Below, one piece after another: positions 1-8,763 of a DNA stretch of 64,000 nt (its first letter is position 1; every line of letters begins with the position of its first letter). A program made the position numbers and the translations under genes. Source of the DNA: Amylostereum areolatum (taxonomy: Eukaryota; Basidiomycota; Agaricomycetes; Russulales; Stereaceae); contig SAXG01000037.1 in assembly GCA_012932865.1 (NCBI GenBank), forward strand, positions 248,001 to 312,000. Reading direction: 5' to 3'. Under the pieces are notes generated by a model. That model was not told the origin of the DNA and searched no databases. It was given only the letters and a program-made list of their open reading frames with translations.

Positions 1-237
1 AGCCAGAATAAGATACCGCACGCGCCAACCTCGTACTACGAACTCGTACGCGTTGAGGTCTCACCACAGCCCGACTATGGGGATTCACATTGATCCATTT
101 GAGTATATTTATTTGTCGGGTGGTGTGGGGGAGTCTAATCAACGGTTCAACGCCGTACAGCGGAGGGGACGACGAGAAAGGGCACGTTGGGCGTTCGTCC
201 TGGGGGAAACACGTGGCCGATTTCAGAGGTATATCGA
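1..237. other. Left flank, no gene recognised
   Basis: This is host sequence left of the first LINE insertion. I see no convincing coding region. The short open frames lack splice structure and a recognisable product. Confidence 0.5.
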
Positions 238-308
238 TCACGTGTGGTATTCTTTTTTTATTTTATTTGTTTTTTTAATACATTTGTATCCCTCACGTGT
301 GGTATTCT
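238..308 (-). mobile_element. Tiny 5'-truncated LINE 3' end between two target-site copies
   Basis: The 16-mer tcacgtgtggtattct occurs at 238-253, again at 293-308, and a third time at 6077-6092. Between the first two lies a 39-bp T-rich stretch ending tacatttgtatccc (254-292). That matches the 3' terminus of the LINE copies on the minus strand, and its T-tract pattern is closer to copy 2 than to the adjacent copy 1. I read it as an extreme 5'-truncated LINE insertion at the same target as the full element. Confidence 0.75.
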
Positions 309-479
309 TTTTTTTTTTTGATTACATTTGTATCCCGCGTCAAGTACCTAAGACTAAATGCGGCAGTGGGTGTAGGTAGGTAGAGTAAAGTGGGATGTAC
401 GAGTAGGACGGTTGAGTATGAGGGTCATTGTATCGAGAGAAGGGTCAGATGTAATTAGAGAGGTAAACAAGAAGGTAGA

Positions 480-3400
480 TTATCCCGGGTCCACGTCGTC
501 TGGGTCAGGGGGAGGGGGAGGCTCGTTCGGCACTTTGGCAAAAGCGCGTGAAGCGCCGACGAACTTGGCAAGGGCCGAGAGGCCAGTTTGAGTGCCGAGG
601 ATAAAGGGAGTTGATAAGGTTCGCGAGACGGCTCGAAGGTGGTGCCGTTGGTCTTCGAAAAGAGGGCATTCGGCGAGGATGTGGTCGCGGGTTTGTATGG
701 GGGCATCGCCGCACGGGCAGGTGGTGGGTTCGGTGGGGACGAAGCGGGCGTAGTAATCACCACGGAAGCCATGGCCAACAATTGTTTGGATGATACGGGT
801 GTGGACGTCGCGGGGACCGTCGAAATTGCGATGGAAGGGGGATAGGTGGGTGGATGGTGGTTGTCGGAGTGCAATGGATGCGAGGTTGTGGTGTGGGCGT
901 TGAACCCATTCGGATCTCCAGGCTTTCAGCGCTCGAGACTTCGCTTTCGCGCGCGCCCAGGAGATGGTGGAATGAATGAGGGGCACACCGTGAACTCCCT
1001 CCTTTGCAACGGTGTCCGCCCGCTCGTTCCCAGCTATGCCTTTATGCCCCGGTACCCAAACTACTTCGATCTTGAGGGTTTCCGAGGTTGTGAGAAGGGT
1101 GTGAGTGTGTCGGCGAAAGAGAATAGAAGCAGATTGAGCAGGATGGTCGGAGGTATCGGTGATGGAGGTAACGGCTGATTGGTTGTCGGATAGAAAGAGG
1201 AGACGAGTGAGGTTTGGGTATTGCGCAAGAAGGCTCACGGCCGCAGCGGCACCGCCAGAAAGGGCAAGCATCTCTGCGTCATAGATCCCCGCACGCCGCC
1301 CGAGGCCCCATCGACCAGCTCTGACTTCGTCCATACCAATATAGGCAACGTAGCCCGCGCCCGTGCGACGGTGACCGTTTGCACGCCGCCGCGATCCATC
1401 GGTGTAGACGATGAGTGCTGTCGGATCGCGGGCGAGTCCTCTGAGTCGGGCCTTGAGTTTGTTGACATACTCGTCGCGTACGCGTTGAGTAGCCTTAGGG
1501 GGGGGGACCGTGGTGGTGAGTCGGGGACCCCAGTTATGACGACAGGACCAGGGAGGGGTATAGTACGGGTAAGTACGTTCGGAATCGGGATGAGTAAGAT
1601 TAGCTAAACGGTAGATAATTGTAGGAGGATTTTTTAAAGTGTTCGGAGTAAAGAGGGGGACAGGGACGTCAGGGGAATGCTCCGCCCACGTAGGGGGAGT
1701 GCGTGCCAGAACCTGCGACGAAGATGGGAGGGTGCGGAAGCGGATAGCGGTGTTGGTTGAATTTCGTTGGAGTAGGTGCGGGATTGGACGGATGGCGCCG
1801 ATGTGGTGCATCTCAGGTGAGGGAGTGGTGCGGAAAGCACCAAGGAGCCAGCGAAGTCCCTCGTTCTGGGCGCGCACAAGCGGAAGGATGAGGCTTTTTT
1901 GTTTTATGCCAGTAAACCAGACCGGGGACCCGAATGTTAGCACCGGGAGTACAACGGTCTTATATAAAAGGCGGGCATTGACCACGCTGAGGCCGCGGAT
2001 CGTGTTGGCAAGGATGCGCAATCCTGCGACCGTGGACATCGCACGTGTGGCCATATTCTTGATATGAGCTTTGAAAGTAAGTTTTCTGTCGAAGAAAACC
2101 CCTAACCAGCGCATGACCATAAGAGGACGCACGGTACGCGCTGGGGAACTCAGCGGGATGATGTTGATGGATGGGTCGTTGGCGGGATTCAACTTTGAAC
2201 GGGTGAAATGTATGAGCTCCGTCTTGTCGGCGTCCACATCGAGGCCGAGGGAGCGGAGCCGGCCGACTACAATGTTGAAAGCAGTGGTGAGTCTGGCCAC
2301 ATTGCCTTCGAGGCTGCTTGAAACAGACAGGAGTAGGACATCGTCAACATATGCCTTGAGGTCTGTGTTGGCCTGGTCGTCGATGCATGACAGGAGTGTG
2401 ACTGTGTAGATAGTGGATAGGATGGGGGAGAGCGGGGAACCTTGGGGAATTCCGACGCCGGCGAGGGGAATGGGTTGACTGAGGTGTCCATCGATACGAA
2501 TGGCAACCTGTCGGTCAGCGAGAAAAGATCGGATCCAGGCAACTACCTCGGGTGCGAAGCCGAGGATCTCCATCGTCCTCACGAGTCTTGAATGATTCAC
2601 GTTGTTGAAGTAGCCTTTGATGTCGATGGAGAGCGCGGATGCAACGAGGCCGTTCTTCCAGGCCGCTTGGACATCATGCGTGAGCGAGAGACAAGCGTCG
2701 ATTACTGATGACTTGTCTCGGCCGCCAAACTGGTTAGTTGGCACGAGATTGAACTTGCCGACTTCGTAGGTGATTCTTCTTGCCATTGCCTTTTCCAAGA
2801 GCTTACTGAGGCATTCCAGGAGTGATATGGGGCGGTAGGACCTAGGATTGGACATGTCAGCTTTGCGTGGCTTTGCAACGATCGCCACGACGGCCGTTTT
2901 GAGGCTACGTGGGTGAGTACCGAGACGGAGGCAAGCATTAAATAACTCAATGAAATATTCGGGAGTCTCGTCGAAAGCCCACTTGATGAGGCGCCAAGTA
3001 ATCCCGGTTTCGCCAGGGGCTGTGGTGTTAGATGTGTTGTGCAGGGCATCACGCACCTCATCGACAGTGAAGGGCACAAATTCTCGTGCTGGCTTGGGGG
3101 GTGGGTCATCGGGTTGATCAATCTCTACCTGGGGAGCAACATCAGGGAAGAACGAAGAGGCAAAGATCTGGCTCTGTGCCTCAGGCTCTGTTACGAGACC
3201 TTCGGCTGAGCGGGTTGGGGGAATGCGCGTGGCACGCTTTCCGCTTGCCCAGCGGCACAAACCCCAGACTTCCATCCGTGTGGTCTTGTTGATAATGTCC
3301 GTGGCCCAGTTTCTCTTCGCTGCACGAACGGCAGCCCGGAAGTGGGAATGGGCGTGATGGCGCGCAAGGGTACCGACGGCATCCCGGACGTCATGAAGGG

Positions 3401-4412
3401 CTTGGTCACAGTCATCGTTCCACCACTTGGCGCGCACTAACGGGCGGCGTGCATGGCGAGGCATGACCGCATTGGTCGCAGCACGAAAAGCCTCCAGGAT
3501 GGCGGCTGCACCGCGTTCTGTATCTTCGGCCGTGGTATACTCCAGCGGTGGCGGATTACTGCGGATGTTCATGAGATAGGCTTCTTGCCAGTCCTTCTTC
3601 TTTGCGGGGTCGATGCGATGACCGGGCTCGAGTTCAGGCTCGACCTCCGTAGCATCGCCTGGAGGGCAAACCGACCATGTGATACCGTTGTGGTCCGATC
3701 CGAACGAGAAGTCTTCGTTGCAGGCCCACTCGCGGAAAAGCTCAATATCTGCCGCCGCGAAGTTGACGAGGGTCAGATCTATGATAGAATCAGCTTGGTT
3801 AGTCTGTCCACGACGGGTAGGAGAGGAGAGATCATTTTCGACGGAAAATGCGTTCCCAGTCATCCACTCAATGAGCTCAACCGCTGCTTGAGTTTCTGCA
3901 TGTGGGGGGGCATTTTCGAGAGCCCATGTAGGGTGATGCAGAATAAAGTCCCCGGCAACGGCCGTCGGGACAAGGGGATCGAACTCTGAGTCACAGAGTC
4001 GATGGATGGTTATAGCGTCTCGGCCGGGGCCGGCATTATATACATTGATTATAATGAAGGAGATGTTACCGTATTTGAAGGATGTTGCCATGATGTCAGA
4101 CGAGCCAACGATATCTGGACGGGCGCGGACAGTGAGGTGCTGGATACCTTTGCGCACAAAAGTGGCGACACGAGGACGCGCGTCGTTGGCCGTTGTGTCG
4201 GGAGAAAAAGCTTCCCATGCAGGATTAGAAACTGTGCCTAGAATATCAGTACCGTTGCGGTCCGTTGAGGAGCGCGCAACGCCAATTCGACCGTACCACG
4301 GTTCTTGAAGGAGTAGAATATCAAAGTCTGTCAAGGAATTCAATACCGCATGCATTCGCACATTTGAGCGCGCAACATTCAGCTGGAGGACGCGGAGTGA
4401 TCGAAGAGTCAT
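480..4412 (-). CDS. LINE ORF2 polyprotein: endonuclease, reverse transcriptase, RNase H (copy 1)
   Basis: The 1310-residue open frame encodes the enzymes of retrotransposition. An exonuclease-endonuclease-phosphatase domain occupies roughly residues 1-245 (LLLQEPWYG, the GDF motif near 155, GSDHNGITW near 239). A reverse transcriptase follows, with IPQGSPLSPIL and catalytic AYVDD near 687. RNase H runs from about 1000 (YTDGS, YDAEM, LSDNQSA, WVPGHKG), then a C-terminal CPCG-H-C zinc motif near 1230. The frame is uninterrupted. One key residue is altered: the GDFN asparagine of the endonuclease is isoleucine here (codon at 3942-3944), whereas copy 2 keeps Asn. By analogy with the APE family this should impair target nicking. 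The start ATG overlaps the ORF1 stop as ATGA, suggesting termination-reinitiation. Confidence 0.93.
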   Translation of the reverse strand: MTLRSLRVLQLNVARSNVRMHAVLNSLTDFDILLLQEPWYGRIGVARSSTDRNGTDILGTVSNPAWEAFSPDTTANDARPRVATFVRKGIQHLTVRARPDIVGSSDIMATSFKYGNISFIIINVYNAGPGRDAITIHRLCDSEFDPLVPTAVAGDFILHHPTWALENAPPHAETQAAVELIEWMTGNAFSVENDLSSPTRRGQTNQADSIIDLTLVNFAAADIELFREWACNEDFSFGSDHNGITWSVCPPGDATEVEPELEPGHRIDPAKKKDWQEAYLMNIRSNPPPLEYTTAEDTERGAAAILEAFRAATNAVMPRHARRPLVRAKWWNDDCDQALHDVRDAVGTLARHHAHSHFRAAVRAAKRNWATDIINKTTRMEVWGLCRWASGKRATRIPPTRSAEGLVTEPEAQSQIFASSFFPDVAPQVEIDQPDDPPPKPAREFVPFTVDEVRDALHNTSNTTAPGETGITWRLIKWAFDETPEYFIELFNACLRLGTHPRSLKTAVVAIVAKPRKADMSNPRSYRPISLLECLSKLLEKAMARRITYEVGKFNLVPTNQFGGRDKSSVIDACLSLTHDVQAAWKNGLVASALSIDIKGYFNNVNHSRLVRTMEILGFAPEVVAWIRSFLADRQVAIRIDGHLSQPIPLAGVGIPQGSPLSPILSTIYTVTLLSCIDDQANTDLKAYVDDVLLLSVSSSLEGNVARLTTAFNIVVGRLRSLGLDVDADKTELIHFTRSKLNPANDPSINIIPLSSPARTVRPLMVMRWLGVFFDRKLTFKAHIKNMATRAMSTVAGLRILANTIRGLSVVNARLLYKTVVLPVLTFGSPVWFTGIKQKSLILPLVRAQNEGLRWLLGAFRTTPSPEMHHIGAIRPIPHLLQRNSTNTAIRFRTLPSSSQVLARTPPTWAEHSPDVPVPLFTPNTLKNPPTIIYRLANLTHPDSERTYPYYTPPWSCRHNWGPRLTTTVPPPKATQRVRDEYVNKLKARLRGLARDPTALIVYTDGSRRRANGHRRTGAGYVAYIGMDEVRAGRWGLGRRAGIYDAEMLALSGGAAAAVSLLAQYPNLTRLLFLSDNQSAVTSITDTSDHPAQSASILFRRHTHTLLTTSETLKIEVVWVPGHKGIAGNERADTVAKEGVHGVPLIHSTISWARAKAKSRALKAWRSEWVQRPHHNLASIALRQPPSTHLSPFHRNFDGPRDVHTRIIQTIVGHGFRGDYYARFVPTEPTTCPCGDAPIQTRDHILAECPLFEDQRHHLRAVSRTLSTPFILGTQTGLSALAKFVGASRAFAKVPNEPPPPPDPDDVDPG

Positions 4413-6076
4413 GACTCCATCGAATCGTTACCGGTGGGCTGAATTTGGGCGACCGCCGGGGCGCTATAGTTGCGGCGCATCGGGCACTCGATCGAGTCTG
4501 CGTTGTGGGCTCCTTTGCAGTTTATGCACTTGGGCGGGTGGTTGCATTCCATCGTCTCGGGGCGGTTCTCTTTCCTGCAGCCCAAGCATTTATCGCGGTG
4601 CTCGCGCTCGTCATGAGACTCGCCGCACGTTCGGCACTTCGGTGCGGACTTGTAGCCGCCGACGAGGTGCCCGAGGCGCCAGCAGCGCGAGCACTGCCGG
4701 AGTCGCGGCTTGTCCACCCAACGCTTCGTTCGCACCGGAGCGCCAAACATGTATAGTGTGGACTTGAGGAGAGATTTGAGGAGGGAGCCATCGGGGTCTT
4801 CAAAAGCGAACGAGACGGATGACTTGAGACCTTCGATAGTGTCTGCGGGTCGAATCCAGCGTGGGTGTTGGGTTATGTTGAGTTTTGCTACTTGGGGATT
4901 GCGAAGAAGGGCCTCTTGGAGCGTTTCGTCGGAGAAGACAGGATCATCGGGGAGAGAGCGGGTGAATACGCCGGAAAGGATGATTTTGGACCATGGCGTG
5001 TCGCGCGAAATGGTTTGGTCGGAAGGTAGGTCCAACGCGGCGCGGATAGACGGGAGATTATCCTGGATGAGGGGAACGGACGTGTGCGGTGGGAAGGTTA
5101 GAACGATGTTGCCTGAGCCGTTCCAGTGCGAGCCGAGGACCTGCAATCCTTTGGCCGTAGGAACTGTGGCTAGACGCTTGTTTATTCGTTCAGAAATGAG
5201 GAAGGGGTGCGTGCGGTCGTTCGGGCTCGGGGGGTGTCCTTGATAGCGGACAATGAAGCGAACCGGCTCGGGTTGACGAGGCGTTGACTTGGCGGTTGTA
5301 GGTGGGGGCGTGTTTGCCTTTGGCGTAGAGCTCGCTGCGGCCGCATACGACATGGCACGGTTTGACGCGCCCTGCGACGCGGAGGGAGCAGGAGCCGGAG
5401 CACCTCCGGGACGACGATCCGAGTTGTTGGGGGATTGGCGTTCGAGATGGGACAGGCGAGATTGAACGGAATTGAGGGAGTTGTGCATGGATTGGAGCAT
5501 GTTGAGGATGGTGGATTCGGTGGGGGAGGGTCGGGAAGGGATGTGCTGATCATGAGGGGTGGACGGACTCAGGTCGTGAGCGGCCGGAAAGTCGTCGCGT
5601 GCCATGTCAATGTCGTCTTCGTTGGGATCGCCGTCTAAGCACTCGCGAAGCGAGTACTTTACCGCTTTAAGTGCCCGGGCGCTATCGTCGTCATCTTCAA
5701 GGTACGGTACCGCCATGCTCATGGCCCGCAGGAGGCCCTGGCAGAGCTTGACCCAATCGGTTAAGTCATCGAGAGCGTCTTGTTCTCTGGCCTCATGGAG
5801 TACTTCGTGCGCAAACCTAAAGGTCACGAGGGCTGGCGAGTCGACGGGGACTACGTTGTCGCCGGGGAACCCGGCGGACGGAGTTTGTTCATGGGAAGGG
5901 GTGGAAATGGGGGGGGCCTCGAAGGGACTCTGGCCGTTCGGAGCCGAAATCCTTCGCCGTTCTTCTCCTGAGGGGGACGCCGCTCGCTTCAGAGAGCGCT
6001 GTGACGTCGAAGAAGGAGGTTCCGGTGGCGTATGAGCAGTGGAGAATTGAGTTTGGGGTGGGGATGATGATGGCAT
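4409..6076 (-). CDS. LINE ORF1 nucleic-acid-binding protein (copy 1)
   Basis: This 555-residue Gag-like protein has a Ser/Pro-rich N-terminus, a central region without a recognised fold, and C-terminal cysteine knuckles (about residues 456-540). By family it should bind the element RNA in the ribonucleoprotein. In the first knuckle, which reads CSRCWRLGHLVGG then Y, the fourth ligand is Tyr (codon at 4652-4654); copy 2 has Cys there. Two later clusters (KCRTCGESH, KCINCKGAH) look intact. The stop TGA overlaps the ORF2 ATG by four bases. The ATG is at the very 5' end of the inserted copy, so this copy has no leader of its own. Confidence 0.9.
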   Translation of the reverse strand: MPSSSPPQTQFSTAHTPPEPPSSTSQRSLKRAASPSGEERRRISAPNGQSPFEAPPISTPSHEQTPSAGFPGDNVVPVDSPALVTFRFAHEVLHEAREQDALDDLTDWVKLCQGLLRAMSMAVPYLEDDDDSARALKAVKYSLRECLDGDPNEDDIDMARDDFPAAHDLSPSTPHDQHIPSRPSPTESTILNMLQSMHNSLNSVQSRLSHLERQSPNNSDRRPGGAPAPAPSASQGASNRAMSYAAAASSTPKANTPPPTTAKSTPRQPEPVRFIVRYQGHPPSPNDRTHPFLISERINKRLATVPTAKGLQVLGSHWNGSGNIVLTFPPHTSVPLIQDNLPSIRAALDLPSDQTISRDTPWSKIILSGVFTRSLPDDPVFSDETLQEALLRNPQVAKLNITQHPRWIRPADTIEGLKSSVSFAFEDPDGSLLKSLLKSTLYMFGAPVRTKRWVDKPRLRQCSRCWRLGHLVGGYKSAPKCRTCGESHDEREHRDKCLGCRKENRPETMECNHPPKCINCKGAHNADSIECPMRRNYSAPAVAQIQPTGNDSMES

Positions 6077-6092
6077 TCACGTGTGGTATTCT
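6077..6092. repeat. Target-site duplication, right side of LINE copy 1
   Basis: The 16-mer tcacgtgtggtattct is identical to 293-308 and 238-253. It contains the palindrome CACGTG. Confidence 0.9.
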
Positions 6093-7838
6093 CACGCGCG
6101 CGGGGGACGCGTCACCTCGAGGCTCGAGTCACGACGAGTGCTTCACCACTGCCAATTCGTAACCCCTGCTTTCCAGCCTGCGTATTCGATTTGCGACCCG
6201 GGTGAAAGTGACCCAGAATAATTACAGCGTATTTTATGACCGGTCTGAATTACGGGCTGGAGGAGGGGGCCTCAGGTACGATATATTTTGACGCGACGTT
6301 CACAAGAGTTGATGAAAAGCAACCCCTTTAGCGCCCTTGCCTCTATCATTTTCAGATCCAAGAAGGAAGAGCTCATATTGTCCCCCTCTTTAGGGACCCC
6401 CCCTCGTCTCTCCTTGGCTTCCTTCCCACAGAAAACCATGCTACTATCCCTAGGCCTCGCGACCCAGTCTCTCTGCGCCTCCACCCCAAGATCCGAAATC
6501 CCCACAAGTCGAGATGGGCGCTGACATCATGAACTACGAGGATCGATCTGACGAAATGCCCAAAAAGGATACTTCTGGCCCTGAGGAGAGGACAAAGGCG
6601 GATGACAAGATCCATGGCACGTGTAGCTCATCTAGTCGCTATCGCTCCTCCTCGTTTTCTTTCTGCTTTGTCCTGTCTATACCGGACCTTCGAATGATCT
6701 GGAGCCCTGTCTCACTCGGCGAGCGACTGTACGGACTCGATGGTGGGCCTACGACAGCGCATGACAATAGAGATAGCGCGGACAAGCGACGGGGGAAGTC
6801 GAAGCCCAACTTCATTGATGTCCGCGTGCACGGAGTTCTTACCATTGTTTGTGGGTGTCGATGGAGAAACCCGAAGCCCCCGAACTCGAAGAAGCAGGTC
6901 GAATAGGCACCTTCCGGGACGGTGATTGGGATGAATATGGAGTACGACGTCAGCTTTCCGACGTCGACTCGGACTCTTCGGTGCCTTTGGCTCGCGTCCG
7001 GAACAGGCGTGTGTGTGCTTATAGGTGGTGGGATACTCACATAATCAGCCCCCCCCCCGCGAGCTCGCCGATCTCTCCCTCCGTGTCCACCAGAAGCGCG
7101 TATTCGTGCCATCCTTCGCCGTGCGCGCTGACGCCTCTCCGCATGAAAGGAAATTGGCAGTGACTAGTGAAGTCTCAGCACAGCAGAGGCGCGATGTGCC
7201 GATGACTTTTTTCAAGGGACGAGAGAGAACCATCGGTATTTCCCGCAAAACGACTCCCGATTCCATTCTCTCCCACCGTAGATCCACCGTGGCTATTGTC
7301 CGCCCGATAAGGTCCGTATTCACCGTCGAATCTCGTCGCTGACGTATGCTCCCCTCACCCGCGTCTTGATGTTTAGACTCTGCGTGAAAACATATCTCGG
7401 TGCATCCTCCTTGTGATGCCGCCGAACGCTTGGCCCCAATGGCTTTGTTCTCTAGACGTTCAGCAATAGCCCCGCCAAGTACGCGTGCTCAAACTGTCGC
7501 GATGAACCTGTGGCGCGTCCAACTACCCAGACAAAAGCTCTAAAATGTTGGGCCGGGTTTCTTTCACGGACCCCGCCCCCGCCACCCCGACAAGCGCCCC
7601 CCCAGCGCCCCTCAATGCTGCACTCCACGGTTTTCTGGCCGTAGTACCGCGCATGTGATCTCCTTTGTCCTCGCCGAGGATTGCGCCCTCTTTCCCGCCT
7701 TTAAAGTCGCGGCTGCTTGACAAGCGAACCCTATATCCAACTAACCCCCCATCACACACGCTCTCTGAATTCTCCTGTATCCTATTTGCCTCTTCGTCGT
7801 CGCTCTCACATCTCTTCTTATCCAAATCCATCATCGCG
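6093..7838. other. Intergenic stretch between LINE copy 1 and a small gene
   Basis: I see no convincing coding region here. Short open frames on both strands have no splice continuity or domain. The last ~150 bases before 7839 are CT-rich, as expected for the promoter or leader of the next gene, with a ctttaaag motif near 7700. Confidence 0.4.
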
Positions 7839-8143
7839 ATGTCCAACACTCGTTATACCTTCGGGCCCAACGCTCTCGGGCTTTACGTCGGGAAAGCCCC
7901 TGCGCCGTCGAGCGCCACTGCCAGGGGACCGCGCACGACTGCTTGGGGTCAGGGATCCACCTACGCTCCCGCGGTCAGCATCTTCTCGTTTGATTTTTTG
8001 TCGTTTCGTTCCGCTCATCAGGATCGTAGACCTCCGCCTCCTCGACGCCCCATCATCACGCCTACCCTCCCTCCGCCTGGTACGCGCCCCGTATGAAGAA
8101 CATCGACCTTCCTCCCGTCGATGGCGCGATGGGACCTGCGTAG
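7839..8143 (+). CDS. Small two-exon hypothetical protein, 82 residues
   Basis: Exon 1 is 7839-7973 (45 codons) and exon 2 is 8030-8143. The intron is 56 nt (7974-8029), GT to GTAG, with a CTCAT branch-like site. Splicing gives a continuous 82-residue frame that begins MSNTRYTFGPNALGLYVGKA and ends MKNIDLPPVDGAMGPA. The N-terminus is polar with Gly/Ala/Pro; the second half is His/Pro-rich. There is no signal peptide, membrane segment or domain I recognise. The CT-rich leader and clean junction favour a real gene. An unspliced reading with a proline-rich tail ending near 8096 is possible but less protein-like. LINE copy 2 begins about 440 bp downstream. Confidence 0.5.
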
Positions 8144-8564
8144 GCTCGTCGTACCGTAACGCGTCGAGGGCGTGGACGCCCAGACTCGAGGTGCTTCTTC
8201 CCGAGAGCTCTCCATTCCTTCAACGCCCTCCCTTCTCTTTCTGCTTATGACTGTCGTTCTGTTGAATTGACTCCGTAGAAGGCCGGACTCCTTCGCACCT
8301 GGGGTGTATGGGAGTCACGCCGATCTCCTCCTCACTAGTACCTTGTATTTCCGTACGCTACTACGCCCCGCCGGCTTGGTCCCGGGGGCCGCATTCTCGC
8401 GTGTATCGACCGTCGTTACTGTATCTCCTACATACTCGTGCATTCTCTGTAGCGTATTTCTCGTACTTCAATAACTCGATATATTGTCGCTGGATAATAA
8501 CACTTCATTCCAACTCCATTCGCATACCGCTCTGGATTCTTATTCTTCCTGTTCGTGTGAGCCG

Positions 8565-8580
8565 ACACGTGATCGAGCCT
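8565..8580. repeat. Target-site duplication, left side of LINE copy 2
   Basis: The 16-mer acacgtgatcgagcct recurs at 14358-14373. It contains CACGTG, like the target of copy 1. Confidence 0.9.
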
Positions 8581-8763
8581 TTTTTATTTTATTTTATTTT
8601 TTTAAGTACATTTGTATCCCGCGTCAAGTGCCTGAGACTAAATGCGGCAGTGGGTAAAGGTAGGTAGCGTGAGGTGGGATGCATGAGTGGGACAATCGGG
8701 CATGAGGGTCAAAGTATCGAGGGGGGGGTCAGATGTAGTCCAAAAACTGAGTAAACTGGTAAA

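Larger units (their letters stand above)
309..6076 (-). mobile_element. Non-LTR retrotransposon (LINE, Tad-like) copy 1
   Basis: The element lies on the minus strand. It carries ORF1 (zinc knuckles) and ORF2 (AP-like endonuclease, reverse transcriptase, RNase H), a short 3' region (309-479) and an A-rich 3' tail seen as a T run from 309. It is flanked by 16-bp direct repeats at 293-308 and 6077-6092, the mark of target-primed reverse transcription. The 5' end falls exactly at the ORF1 ATG, so the 5' leader present in copy 2 is missing. Assignment to the Tad clade rests on the fungal host, the two-ORF layout and the RNase H domain, not on a tree. Confidence 0.9.
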
